The notes beneath the pieces are model-generated. The model worked only from the letters and a program-made list of their open reading frames with translations, had not been told where the DNA came from and did no database searches. The translations under genes were made by a program, and so were the position numbers. DNA of 64,000 nt. Origin: Hordeum vulgare subsp. vulgare. Its lineage: Eukaryota; Streptophyta; Magnoliopsida; Poales; Poaceae. Below are positions 22,938 to 34,118 of this stretch, in pieces (within the stretch, counting starts at the first letter, position 1; each line of letters starts with the position of its first letter). The DNA lies in the NCBI RefSeq assembly GCF_904849725.1, contig NC_058524.1, positions 512,042,263 through 512,106,262 of the forward strand, in the 5' to 3' direction.

Positions 22938-25900
22938 ATGGCTCACACGACAGTCACACTGAATTTCAATACGTTCCTAGAGAAAGCTAAGTTGAAAGAT
23001 GATGGAAGCAACTTTGTAGACTGGGCTCGTAATCTTAAGTTGCTCCTGCAAGCTGGGAAGAAGGATTGTGTCCTTAATGCTGCGCTAGGAGATGAACCAC
23101 CCGCTACGGCTGACCAAGTTGTTAAGAACACTTGGTTAACACGTAAGGAGGACTACTGAGTAGTTCAATGTGCAGTCTTGTATGGCTTAGAGCCGGGACT
23201 TCAACGTCGCTTTGAGCATCATGGAGTATATGAGATGTTCCAGGAGTTGAAGTTTATCTTTCAGAAGAACGCCCGGATCGAGAGGTATGAGACCTCCGAT
23301 AAATTCTATGCTTGCAAGATGGAGGAGAATTCGTCTGTCAGTGAACATGTGCTCAAAATGTCTGGGTACTCAAACCGTCTAGCTGAGCTGGGGATTGAAC
23401 TCCCGCAAGAGGCTATCACTGACAGAATTCTTCAATCACTGCCTCCAAGCTATAAGGGCTTTGTGTTGAACTACAACATGCAAGGGATGAACAAGTCACC
23501 CGGCGAGTTGTTCGCGATGCTGAAAGTCGCAGAGTTAGAACTCTGTAAAGAGCATCAAGTGTTGATGGTGAATAAGACCACTAGTTTCAAGAGAAACGGC
23601 AAAGGAAAGAAGGGTAGTTCGAAGAAGAGCGGCAAGCCTGTTGCCAATCCGACGAAGAAACCCAAAGCTGGACCTAAGCCTGAAACGGAGTGCTATTATT
23701 GCAAGGGTATGGGTCACTCGAAGCGCAGCTGCCCCAAGTATCTGGCTGATAAGAAGGCGGCCATAGAAAAATCAGGTATATTTGATATACATGTTATTGA
23801 TGTCTACTTAATCAGCTCTCGTAGTAGTGCCTGGGTATTCGATACCGGTTCTGTTGCTCATATTTGCAACTCGAAACAGGAACTATGGAATAAGCGAAGG
23901 CTGGCGAAGGATGAAGTGACGATGCGTGTGGGAAATGGTTCCAAGGTTGATGCAATCACCGTCGGCACAGTTTCAGTTACCATGAGGATTAGTTATGAAC
24001 TTAAATAATTGTTATTTAGTGCCTGCGTTAAGCATGAACATTATATCTAGATCTTGTTTATTGCAAGACGGTTACTCGTTTAAGTGAGAGAATAATGGTT
24101 GTTCTATTTCTATGAGTAATATCTTTTATGGTCATGCACCCAATGTGAGAGGATTGTTCATATTAAATCTTGATAGTGATAATACACATATACATAACAT
24201 CGACACCAAAAGAGTTAGAGTTAACAATGATAGCGCCATGTTTTTATGGCACTGCCGCTTAGGTCATACTGGTGTAAAGCGCATGAAGAAACTCCATTCC
24301 GATGGACTTTTGGAGTCACTTGACTTTGATTTACTTGACACGTGCGAACCATGCCTCATGGGCAAGATGACTAAAAATCCGTTCTCCAGAACAATGGAGC
24401 GTGCAAGTGACTTATTGGAAATCATGCATACCGATGTGTGTGGTCCGATGAGTGTAGAGGCACGTGGTGGATATCATTATTTTCTCACCTTCACTGACGA
24501 TTTGAGTAGATATGGTTATGTCTACTTAATGAAGCACAAGTCTGAAACATTTGAAAAGTTCAAGAAATTTCAAAGTGAAGTTGTAAATCATTGTAACAAG
24601 AAGATCAAGTTCCTATGGTCTGATCGTGGGGGTGAATATCTGAGTTTCGAGTTTGGTGCTCACTTAAGACAATGTGGAATTGTTTCACAGTTGACACCGC
24701 CTGGAACACCACAGTGTAATGGTGTGTCCGAACGTCGTAATCGTACTTTATTAGAGATGGTGCGATCTATGATGTCTCTTACCGATTTGTCGCTATCGTT
24801 TTGGGGTTATGCATTAGAAACATCTCCATTCACTTTAAATAGGGCACCATCAAAATCCATTGAGACGACACCATACGAACTGTGGCATGACAAAAGACCA
24901 AAGTTGTTGTTTCTTAAAGTTTGGGGATGTGATGCTTATGTCAAAAAGCTTTAGCGTGAAAAGCTGGAACCCAAAGCGGAAAAGTGTGTCTTCATAGGTT
25001 ACCCAAAAGAGACAGTTGGGTATACCTTCTATCTCAAATCCGAGGGCAAAGTGTTTGTTGCTAAGAACGGAGCTTTTCTCGAGAAGGAGTTTCTCTCGAG
25101 AGAATTGAGTGGGAGGAAGATAGAACTTGATGAGGTTGTCGAACCTCTCATCCCTCTGGATGGTGGCGCAGGCAAGGGGAAACCCATGTCGTTGCGACGC
25201 CGGTTGAGGAGGAAGTTAATGATGATGATCAGGAAACTCCGGATCAAGTTCAAGTCGAACCTCGCAGGTCGACGAGACCGCGTACTACTCGAGAGTGGTA
25301 CGGTAATCCCGTCTTATCAATTATGTTGTTAGACAACAATGAGCCTGCGAATTATGAAGAAGCAATGGTGAGCTCGAGAGTGGTACGGTAATCCCGTCTT
25401 ATCAATTATGTTGTTAGACAACAATAAAAGGCCATGAAGTCCGAGATAGGATCCATGTATGAAAACAAGGTGTGGACTTTGGAAGTATTACCTGAAGGCC
25501 GCAAGGCTATTCAGAACAAATGGATCTTTAAGAAGAAGACGGACACTGACGGTAATGTGACCGTTTATAAAGCTCGACTTGTGGCAAAGGGTTTTTCACA
25601 AGTTCAAGGGATTGACTACGATGGGACATTCTCACCCGTGGCGATGCTTAAGTACGTCCGAATCATGTTAGCAATAGCTGCATTTTTTGATTATGAAATC
25701 TGGCAGACGGATGTCAAAACGGCGTTCCTTAACGGTTTCCTTAAGGAAGAGTTGTATATGATGCAGCCCGAAGGTTTTGTCGATCCTAAAAATGCTAACA
25801 AAGTGTGCAAGCTCCAGCGATCCATTTATGGACTGGTGCAAGCATCTCGGAGTTGGAATAAATGCTTTGATGAGGTGATCAAAGCATTTGGGTTTATACA

Positions 25901-26948
25901 AGTGGTTGGAGAATCTTGTATTTACAAGAAAGTGACTGGGAGCTCTGTGGCGTTTCTAATATTATATGTGGATGACATATTGCTGATTGGAAACAACGTG
26001 GAGTTTTTGGAGAGCATAAAGGATTACTTGAATAAAAGTTTCTCTATGAAGGACCTAGGAGAAACTGCTTACATTCTAGGCATTAAGATCTATAGGGATA
26101 GATCAAAACGCCTGATAGGACTTTCACAAAGTACATAACTTGATAAAGTTTTGAAGAGGTTCAAAATGGAACGGTCCAAGAAGGCGTTCTTGCTAGTTTT
26201 ACAAGGTACGATATTGAGTAAGACTCAGTGCCCAGCAACTGATAAAGATAGAGAGCATATGAGCACCGTCCCCTATGCTTCAGCCATAGGTTCTATCATG
26301 TATGCAATGATGTGCACTAGACCGGATGTTAGCCTGGCCATAAGTATGGCAGGCAGGTTCGAGAGTAATCCAGGAGTGGATCACTGGACGACGTTCAAGA
26401 ATATCCTGAAGTACCTGAAAAGGACTGAGGAGATGTTTCTCGTGTATGGAGGTGACGAAGAGCTCGCCGTTAAAGGTTACGTCGATGCAAGCTTTGACAC
26501 AGATCCGGACGACTCTAAGTCACAGACCGGATACGTATTTATTCTTAATGGGGGTGCGGTAAGCTGGTGCAGTTCCAAGCAAAGCGTCCTAGCTGATTCT
26601 ACATGTGAAGCGGAGTACATGTCTGCCTCGGAGGCGGCTAAGGAGGGTGTCTGGATGAAGCAGTTCATGACGGATCTTGGAGTGGTGTCGAGCGCACTGA
26701 ATCCAATAACCCTGTTTTGTGACAACACAGGTGCCATTGCCTTAGCAAAGGAACCACGGTTTCACAAGAAGACCAGACACATCAAACGACGCTTCAACCT
26801 CATCCGCGACTACGTCGAAGGGGAGGACGAAAATATATGCAAAGTGCACACGGATCTGAATGTGGCAGACCCGCTGACTAAACCTCTTCCACGGGCAAAG
26901 CATGATCAACACCAGAACTGTATGGGTGTTAGATTTATTACAATGTAA
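22938..26948 (+). pseudogene. Copia A gag-pol polyprotein gene, damaged
   Basis: Starts MAHTTVTLNFNTFLEKAK at 22938. gag spans roughly 22938-23780 with zinc knuckle CYYCKGMGHSKRSC; protease has WVFDTGSVAHIC with an intact D-T-G. Integrase has HCRLGHTGVKRMKKLH, CEPCLMGKM, HTDVCGPM and SDRGGEYLS. RT has LYVDDILLIGNN, and RNase H has GYVDASFDTDPDDSKSQTG and CEAEYMSASEAAKEG, ending FITM and stop. Breaks: TGA after RKEDY (23157), frameshift near 23985, TAG after AYVKKL (24952), frameshift near 25150, an 85-bp partial tandem duplication (25288-25425), and TAA in place of tyrosine at about 26136. The core catalytic motifs survive, so the element was active until recently. Confidence 0.93.
25288..25425 (+). 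repeat. 85-bp partial tandem duplication inside copia A pol
   Basis: The run that begins CTCGAGAGTGGTACGG and ends TAGACAACAAT occurs at 25288-25340 and again at 25373-25425, a period of 85 bp. The second copy is followed at once by AAAAGGCCATGAAG, so bases normally between the two are missing. It lies in the poorly conserved linker between integrase and RT. Confidence 0.85.
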
Positions 26949-26985
26949 TTCGCATGGCGATGTGAGGGCTAGATTATTGACTCTA

Positions 26986-27000
26986 GTGCAAGTGGGAGAC
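26986..27000 (+). other. Polypurine tract of copia element A
   Basis: GTGCAAGTGGGAGAC, directly before the 3' LTR. Confidence 0.82.
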
Positions 27001-28816
27001 TATTGGAATTATGCCCTAGAGGCAATGATAAATAAGTTATTATTATAATTCCTGTATCAAGATAATCATTTATTATCCATGCTATAATTGTATTGAATGA
27101 AGACTTAGATACATGTGTGGATACATAGACAAAACACTGTCCCTAGCAAGCCTCTAGTTGGCTAGCCAGTTGATCAAGGATAGTCAGGGTCTTCTGACTA
27201 TGTACAAGGTGTTGTTGCTTGATAACTGGATCACATCATTGGGTGAATCATGTGATGGACTAGACCCAAACTAATAGACGTAGCAGGTTGATCATGTCAT
27301 TTTGTTGCTACTGTTTTCTGCGTGTCAAGTATTTATTCCTATGACCATGAGATCATATAACTCACTGACACCGGAGGAATGCTTTGTGTGTATCAAATGT
27401 CGCGACATAACTGGGTGACTATGAAGATGCTCTACAGGTATCTCCGAAGGTGTCCGTTGAGTTAGTATGGATCAAGACTGGGATTTGTCACTCCGTGTGA
27501 CGGAGAGGTATCTCGGGGCCCACTCGGTAATACAACATCACACACAAGCCTTGCAAGAAATGTGATTTAGTGTAAGTCACAGGATCTTGTATTACGGAAC
27601 GAGTAAAGAGACTTGCCGGTAAACGAGATTGAAATAGGTATGCGGATACTGACGATCGAATCTCGAGCAAGTAACATACCGCAGGACAAAGGGAATGACA
27701 TACGGGATTATATGAATCCTTGGCACTGAGGTTCAAACGATAAGATCTTCATAGAATATGTAGGATCCAATATGGGCATCCAGGTCCCGCTATTGGATAT
27801 TGACCGAGGAGTCCCTCGGGTCATGTCTACATAGTTCTCAAACCCGCAGGGTTTGCACACTTAAGGTTCGGCGTTGTTTTATGCGTACTTGAGTTATATG
27901 GTTGGTTACCGAATATTGTTCGGAGTCCCGGAGGAGATCACGGACGTCACGAGGGTTTCCAGAATGGTCCGGAGACGAGGATTGATATATAGGTTGACCT
28001 CATTTGAGTACCGGAAAGTTTTCGGAATTACCGGGCATGTACCGGGAGTGACGAATGGGTTTCGGATGTTCACCGGGGGGCAACCCACCCCGGGGAAGCC
28101 CATAGGCCTTAGGGGTGCCGCACCAGCCCTTAGTGGGCTGGTGGGCAAGCCCAAGAAGGCCCCTGCGCAGGATATAAGAAAATCAAAGAGAAAAAAAGGG
28201 AAGTGGGAAGGAAGGGGAGGACTCCACCTTCCAATCCTAGTTGGACTAGGATTGGAGGAGGATTCCTCCTCCCCCCCTTCGGCCGACCCCCTTGGGGCTC
28301 CTTGAGCCTCAAGGAAAGGCCCCTCCCCTCCCACCTATATATACGTAGGTATTAGGGCTGATTTGAGATACTTTTCCACGGCAGCCCGACCACATACCTC
28401 CACGGTTTTTCCTCTAGATCGCGTTTCTGCGGAGCTCGGGCGGAGCCGTGCTGAGATTAGATCACCACCAACCTCCGGAGCGCCGTCACGCTGCCGGAGA
28501 ACTCATCTACCTCTCCGTCTCTCTTGCTGGATCAAGAAGGCCGAGATCATCGTCGAGCTTTACGTGTGCTGAACGCGGAGGTGTCGTCCGTTCGGCACTA
28601 GATCGGAGCGGATCGTGGGACGGATCGCGGGACGGTTCGCGGGGTGGATCGAGGGACATGAGGACGCTCCACTACATCAACCGCGTTTATTAACGCTTCT
28701 GCTGTGCGATCTACAAGGGTACATAGATCTGAAATCCCCCTCGTCGATGGACATCACCATGGTATGTCTTCATGCGTGTAGGAAAACTTTTGTTTCCCAT
28801 GCGACGTTCCCCAACA
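27001..28816 (+). repeat. 3' LTR of copia element A, first TG mutated to TA
   Basis: 1816 bp, TATTGGAATTATGCCC to GTTCCCCAACA. TATATATAC at 28336-28344. The first dinucleotide is TA instead of the TG that integrase requires; the 5' LTR keeps TG, so the change came after insertion. Confidence 0.93.
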
Positions 28817-30101
28817 CCCACCCCTAAGGGGTCCGGCAGCCCTATATGGGGGGAGGAGGTGGCGGCCAGGAGGGGAGGAGGGGGTGGCGCACCCCCTGGT
28901 GGGCCTTAGGCCCACCTGCGCTAGGGTTCCCCCCTTCCCCCTCTTAGGCGCCAGGGGCTGGGTGTGGGGGCGCACCAGCCCACTCAGGGGCTGGTTCCCT
29001 CTCACACTTGGCCCATGTAGCCTCCTGGGGTTGGTGGCCTCTCCCGGTGGGCTTCCGGAACCCTGCCAGTGGTCCCGACACTTTGCCGGTGGTGCCCGAA
29101 ACATTTCCGGCGTCCAAACCCATCCATCCTATATATCAATCTTTACCTCTGGACCATTCCGGAGCTCCTTGTGATGTCCGAGCTCTCATCCGGGACTCCA
29201 AACAACCTTCGGTAACCTCGTACAACAATTCCCTATAACCCTAGCGTCATCAAACCTTAAGTGTGTAGACCCTACGGGTTCGGGAGGCATCCAGACATGA
29301 CCGAGACACCTCTCCGGCCAATAACCATCAGCGGGGTCTGGATACCCATGATGGTCCCACATGTTCCACGATGATCTCATAGGATGAACCACAATGTCAA
29401 GGATTCAATCAATCCCGTATACAATTCCCTTTGCTTGTCGGTATAGATCTTGCCCGAGATTCGATCGTCGGTATACCTATACCTTGTTCAATCTCGTTAC
29501 CGGTAAGTCTCTTTACTCGTACCGTAGCACATCATCACGCGACTAACTACTTAGTCACACTGAGCTCATTATGATGATGTTCTACCGAGTGGGCCCAGAG
29601 ATACCTCTCCGTCACACGGAGTGACAAATCCCGATCTCGATTCGTACCAACCCAACAGACACTTTCGGAGATACCCGTAGTGCACCTTTATAGTCACCCA
29701 GTTACGTTGTGACGTTTGATACACCCAAAGCACTCCTACGGTATCCGGGAGTTGCACAATCTCACGATCGAAGGAAAAGACACTTTACATTAGAAAAGCT
29801 TTAGCATACGAACAACACGATCTATCCTTAGGATTGGGTCTTGTCCATCACATCATTCTCCTAATGATGTGATCGCGTTATCAATGACATCCAATGTCCA
29901 TGATCAGGAAACCATGATCATCTATTGATCAACGAGCTAGCCAACTAGAGTCTTGCTAGGGACACATTGTGATCTATTTATTCACACATGTATTACTGTT
30001 TCCTATTAATACAATTATAGAATTAACAATAGACGATTATCATGTACAAGGAAATAAGATAATAACCATTTTATTAATGCCTCTAGGGCATATTTCCAAC
30101 A
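28817..30101 (-). repeat. 5' LTR of copia element B, second part
   Basis: It begins with the right duplication CCCAC (28817-28821) and continues the LTR interrupted at 19862, ending GCATATTTCCAACA at 30101. It matches 12850-14124. The target duplication ACTAT of element B follows at 30102-30106. Confidence 0.9.
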
Positions 30102-30383
30102 ACTATCAGGCACATATTTATCTCATGCACAGATCTCAGGTCGCCAACCAAACAGTCCATTGATCTACGGCGGATATTGAATGATCTGGTCACACCCGGA
30201 CACGTGTATCACGTTCTAGCTGAGAGGCCCGACCCATCATCAACCCCATCGTTATCCCACAAAACCCCACTACGTGTGCCTCGCTTCGAACCCTAGTCCA
30301 ATCTCTCGCTCCATCGTCTTATATCCCTCTCCGATTCCGATCCCATTCACTGTGTTGTTCAGCTGTCGCATCCACTTCAGCTC

Positions 30384-31110
30384 CTAGCTCGACTACAACT
30401 CACGAGGAGCTGGTCCACCGCATTGCCTTCGAACAGTCCAAGGTGGACACCGGCAGTAGCTCTCGATCTGGAGGGTCGCCGCAGTTCTTGCGTCGGAGCA
30501 GCGCGGTCGCCAGAGCTGGACCCTCCCGGCCCACCCGAAGCTCTCCTAGATAGCACAGTCTGCACCGCCCCCGTTGTCTCCTTTCTTGTCGGTCGCTCCG
30601 CTACGCGGGCAGCGGTGGGTTCTATTGACCGTGCCCCCGGCCCGCACGCCCACTTTGGAATCGAAGACGCGTGCCACCCGACACAAGGGGTCGTGGGCAA
30701 GGGAGAGGGAAGCGGCAGAGCAATCTAAGCACCGTCGCCGCAAGATGTAGGTGGAGCCCGACTAGGACAAACACTTTCTTGCAAGGCTGTACTGCGGGTC
30801 CCTCACAACGGTGCAGGTGGACGCTTGCCGCCTCCGACGGAATAACATCAAGGCGCTTCGGCTTGCTATTGAGTATTCGGAGCGCGAGGCGAAGGAGGCA
30901 GCGACAAAGGTGGCTCGGGTCCCCAAGTTGAAGCAGGCGCAAGACAGGGTGGTCCGTCGGATGAAGGGGCTCATTGTCCTCTCTGACTCCGACGATGATG
31001 ATTACGACAACTACACCTCCTCCGACGACAACCAAGACCCTCCACCAGCAGCGGACGGCTACAACTACATAGTGGATCGAAAGGGAAAAGGCCCGGCGAG
31101 GAAGTGGTGA
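30384..31110 (+). pseudogene. Decayed gene for a low-complexity charged protein, unrecognised
   Basis: Three consecutive plus-strand segments look like one former gene. The first (about 30396-30550) reads THEELVHRIAFEQSKVDT and then serine-rich sequence. The second is a proline/arginine-rich stretch in another frame. The third (about 30736-31110) reads DKHFLARLYCGSLTTVQVD, a helical charged part, an acidic run SDSDDDDYDNYTSSDDN, and the end DRKGKGPARKW with a TGA. Two TAG codons (30748 and 30763) and at least two frame changes break it. The composition suggests an intrinsically disordered protein. I do not recognise a named domain. It may be a host gene copy carried by a transposon. Confidence 0.45.
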
Positions 31111-32040
31111 CCCCCTCCCCATCCGCATATGTTTATATCGCTTTTGGTTGAACATTATGAACTTTGTCTCGTGAACTAACATGATCTTGTGAATGATGTC
31201 CGATTTCCATTTACAGCTTATCTCGTGTTCGTTTGCATCCAATTTTATTGCCCAATATTTGATCTCGTAAAGTAACTTAATGTTGCATGTGTAATATGTA
31301 TATAAGGTATACGATATGAGATGTGCGGATCCAGAGTGACAAATATAGGGTGTCCGGGCATGTCCACGGGCGTTTGAGGGACCAAATTAGCCAATCTCAG
31401 CTATAGATTCTCTTATATTCACATTTTCTATGACCCTTTGTTTCAAGATCTTTTGGAAATTTTCTACACATATAGGCGCACCAATACCTAAGATTTGCAC
31501 GCGCGCGGGGCCAAGCGCTGGCGTCCGGGATGATATGGGCGAGACAAATCTTTGATGATCTATCTCGTGGTTGGCTCCCTCTCGGCTGGATTTTTTGTCC
31601 AAAAGGGCCCACTGCCCAACGGAATTGGCAAAAAATACCACCATGCACCTAAATTGGCATAAATGACCCCTTGGTTCGCGGCGGTAGGCGCGCCAGCCGA
31701 CACATGGCACCTACCACCAAGTGATCATGCGGCAGCACCTGCCGCCACAGTGGGAGGTGACCAACCGCGCGTAATAGCTATCCGGGCCAGCTTTGTCCCG
31801 TGACGAAAAGGAAACATGCCAAGTGGGCCCTGCCGCCACCTCTCTAGGTGGCCAACACTGTTCCCGCATGCTCTGAAAGGTGGCTGAGGCGGTGCTGATT
31901 GCGAGGCATACTGCGCTGATTGCAAGACGGACTACACAGATTGCAAGACACGCTGCGTTGATTGTTATGTTGCGTGATTCCCGCCTAAAATTTCGTCCAT
32001 TCGCACCCTATTTTTCCGACTTCACGTTTGTTATCTGAGC
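31111..32040. other. Intergenic region without a recognisable gene
   Basis: A/T-rich DNA follows the pseudogene (a likely former 3' untranslated region to about 31320), then a more G/C-rich part (31490-31930). No LTR end, terminal inverted repeat or long conserved frame was found. Confidence 0.4.
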
Positions 32041-32041
32041 C

Positions 32042-32048
32042 TATAAAA
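32042..32048 (+). promoter_or_regulatory. TATA box upstream of the GRF-like pseudogene
   Basis: TATAAAA, about 70 bases upstream of ATG at 32111 and 92 upstream of ATG at 32134, in a normal plant promoter spacing. Confidence 0.45.
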
Positions 32049-32133
32049 CAAGGCATTGAACCTCTCTTCATTCATCGTCCAACCATCTTTGAAATCGCCA
32101 ATGCACTAACAATGTCACATTTTTTGTAGTCAG

Positions 32134-32806
32134 TATGAGTTTGCCTTGTTCGGATCAAAGCATTAGGCCTAGGAAAATGAAAAGCGCGAGTTTGGCTTGT
32201 GGGGTGGACGTCCTGCGCTATTGGTGTGGCGGTCTTTGCAAGGTGAAGGAGGTGATGAATTTTTCTGATTGGTTGGGCATGAATTTTTCATGTGCTTCAA
32301 TTATGAGGAAAATCCATTCGTAGCTAGTTCACCGTACGACAAGCCTTCGGTATTCTTTAACCATCAAGAGCCCACACATTGTTGGTATTATTTTTTTATT
32401 GACATTTTTATTCTTGTTGTAGTCTCCTTCGCCTCTGTGTATGTACTACTATTGTTGGATAGACATGAAGATGCCAGCTTGGGCGATGACTCAAATTCGT
32501 GAAAGTGGTCGTCGTGCATGGGAAAGTTTGCACGCAGAAGAGCATCGTGAAAAGGCAGAAGCGATGGAGAAAACATAGAAAGAAGGGGAGTTAAAAAGTA
32601 CCATGCAAAGCGGAAGTGTTTCTTTGAGGAGATGATGAAGAAAAATGGGAAGAGGTACGTCGCCTGGAGTAGGCGCAACAGCAACGACATGAGGCTCGTG
32701 AGGTGGAGAGGCACAGAAAGAAAGAAAGGGCTCGTGAGGCCAAGGGACCACAGAAGCTGCTGATGGAAAAGGAAAATAGTCACGTTGGACTTAGTAGATT
32801 TATGTG
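32134..32806 (+). pseudogene. GRF-type zinc-finger-like gene fragment, frameshifted
   Basis: The frame from ATG at 32134 reads MSLPCSDQSI and then YWCGGLCKVKEVMNFSDWLG. A shift near 32277 moves the reading to FFMCFNYEENP and then CWYYFFID. The spacing of C-x3-C-like, F-x-C-x-N and C-x-Y-x-x-x-D pieces resembles plant GRF zinc fingers, which bind nucleic acid; this is pattern reading, not a search result. A possible intron lies near 32395-32425 (ending TTGTTGTAG). After it comes a charged helical part with repeated HRE, EKAE and RKKE motifs (32460-32800), probably a coiled coil. Many such copies sit in Triticeae transposons; this one is broken. Confidence 0.4.
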
Positions 32807-32954
32807 ATAGTATCTTAAAATTCACAATAAGTTGTATCTTAATTTGAACAGTTTAATGTAGCTTAATTTATGTATGTTATTTCAGTTGAAAAAGATAGCC
32901 TCGAAATAAAATGTGATCTTTTGTTCCCGTTTGTCACTACTAGGGAAAACCCTA

Positions 32955-33115
32955 GTAGTAGCGCTGGGGCCAGCGCTACTGCTAGCTCGCTACCGCTAAC
33001 TCTTAGCAGTAGCGCGTTATTGAAAGTGCTACTGGTATATACGTTAGCAGTAGCGCTGGAATATATAAAGCGCTACTGCTAAGCCAACACTACTGTTAAT
33101 ATTCTAGCGCTACTT
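32955..33115. repeat. Left subterminal repeats of the CACTA element
   Basis: Repeated short motifs AGTAGCGCT, AGCGCTACTGCTA and TTAGCAGTAGCGC in both orientations. They mirror the right subterminal region. Confidence 0.85.
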
Positions 33116-33250
33116 CTAATATTCATGCTTTTAGTATTTAATTCGCATCGTATTTATGCCCCCCCTACATATTTGTGCATGCTCTATACAGTGGTTTCAT
33201 CATATCATAACAAACAAGCATAATTCGCATCACATCATACACATAAAGTA

Positions 33251-33372
33251 CTCCCTCCGTCCCAAAATTCTTGTCTTATATTTGTTTAGATACGAATGTA
33301 TCTAGTCAAATTTAGTATTTAGATACATCCATTTCTAGACAAAGCTAAGACGAGAATTTGGGACGGAGGGAG
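33251..33372. mobile_element. Stowaway-type MITE (Tc1/mariner)
   Basis: 122 bp with perfect-looking terminal repeats CTCCCTCCGTCCCAAAATTC and GAATTTGGGACGGAGGGAG, flanked by TA (33249-33250 and 33373-33374). This is the standard Triticeae Stowaway end. Confidence 0.92.
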
Positions 33373-34118
33373 TATCATGTCATATAACTCATCATCATCT
33401 TACGTACTCATCTAACAACTCATCATCATCTTAATCATATACCAAGTTATCATATGATACACATAAAGTAAAACAGAAAAACATCATAATAGTCATCATA
33501 TGCATGCATCCTAATCGATCATGTCAAGTTAATATAAACCAGAATAACTTGTCTCTCATAAGACCTAGTCCTCGCTCCTAGGTATAATGTCATAAAACAG
33601 AATAACACATATGTCTCCATGATGAAGCACAAAGATCCAACGGTCTTCAACTTGTGGCTTGCGATCCTTCTTTATTTCTCTCCCTGCTTCAATTGGAGCC
33701 TTTTTTATTTTGATTTGCGGTTACTCGAGTATGGAGCATCGAACTCAGCCCTCAGCGGGCTTTTCATTTTCATATGACCTTCTGGGTGCATCAACAGAGG
33801 CACTACATCATGTGGCAATTGTTGTTGAAGAACATAATAATAACCTAGTTAGCAATGTAATCAACACCATTTAAGCAATAGTAGAGCGTACTTAGTTAGG
33901 AAACTCTTACCAAGATATTTCGGCGATTGTCATCCGGCCTCAACCTATGCACTAGTGGCATCTAAAATGTATAATTTTGGCCAATTCTCAAATTATACGG
34001 GAAGTTATCCCTAGAAACAAGAAACCAACAAGAAAGTAGAGAAGAACATCCTTCTCCTCCCAAGTTAGATGTGATCCACACGTGTAGTGTGTTGTCTCAA
34101 TTGATTTCCGTAATTCAC

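Larger units (their letters stand above)
19863..28816 (+). mobile_element. Full-length Angela-like copia element A, nested in the LTR of element B
   Basis: 8954 bp: LTR 19863-21682, primer site, leader, gag-pol 22938-26948, polypurine tract, LTR 27001-28816. It is flanked by CCCAC at 19858-19862 and 28817-28821. The opposite orientation to its host and the perfect duplication show a clean insertion. By eye, about 16 differences in roughly 480 aligned LTR bases (about 3%) suggest an age near one million years at commonly used grass rates. That is a rough reading, not a computed value. Confidence 0.95.
12378..30101 (-). mobile_element. Full-length copia element B, split by copia element A
   Basis: Minus-strand Ty1/copia element: 5' LTR (19399-19862 plus 28822-30101), primer site, leader, gag-pol (18144 down to 14157), polypurine tract and 3' LTR (12378-14124). 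Both outer ends carry the duplication ACTAT (12373-12377 and 30102-30106), which proves a single insertion. Without the 8.95-kb element inside its upstream LTR it is about 8.77 kb, the normal size for the Angela/BARE type. gag-pol has several stops and a frameshift, so it is not autonomous. Confidence 0.92.

Noticed and set aside
30622..31242. 206-codon open frame on the minus strand
   Set aside because: It lies opposite the coding-like plus-strand pseudogene and consists of low-complexity V/R/C runs produced by the complementary strand of acidic and serine codons.
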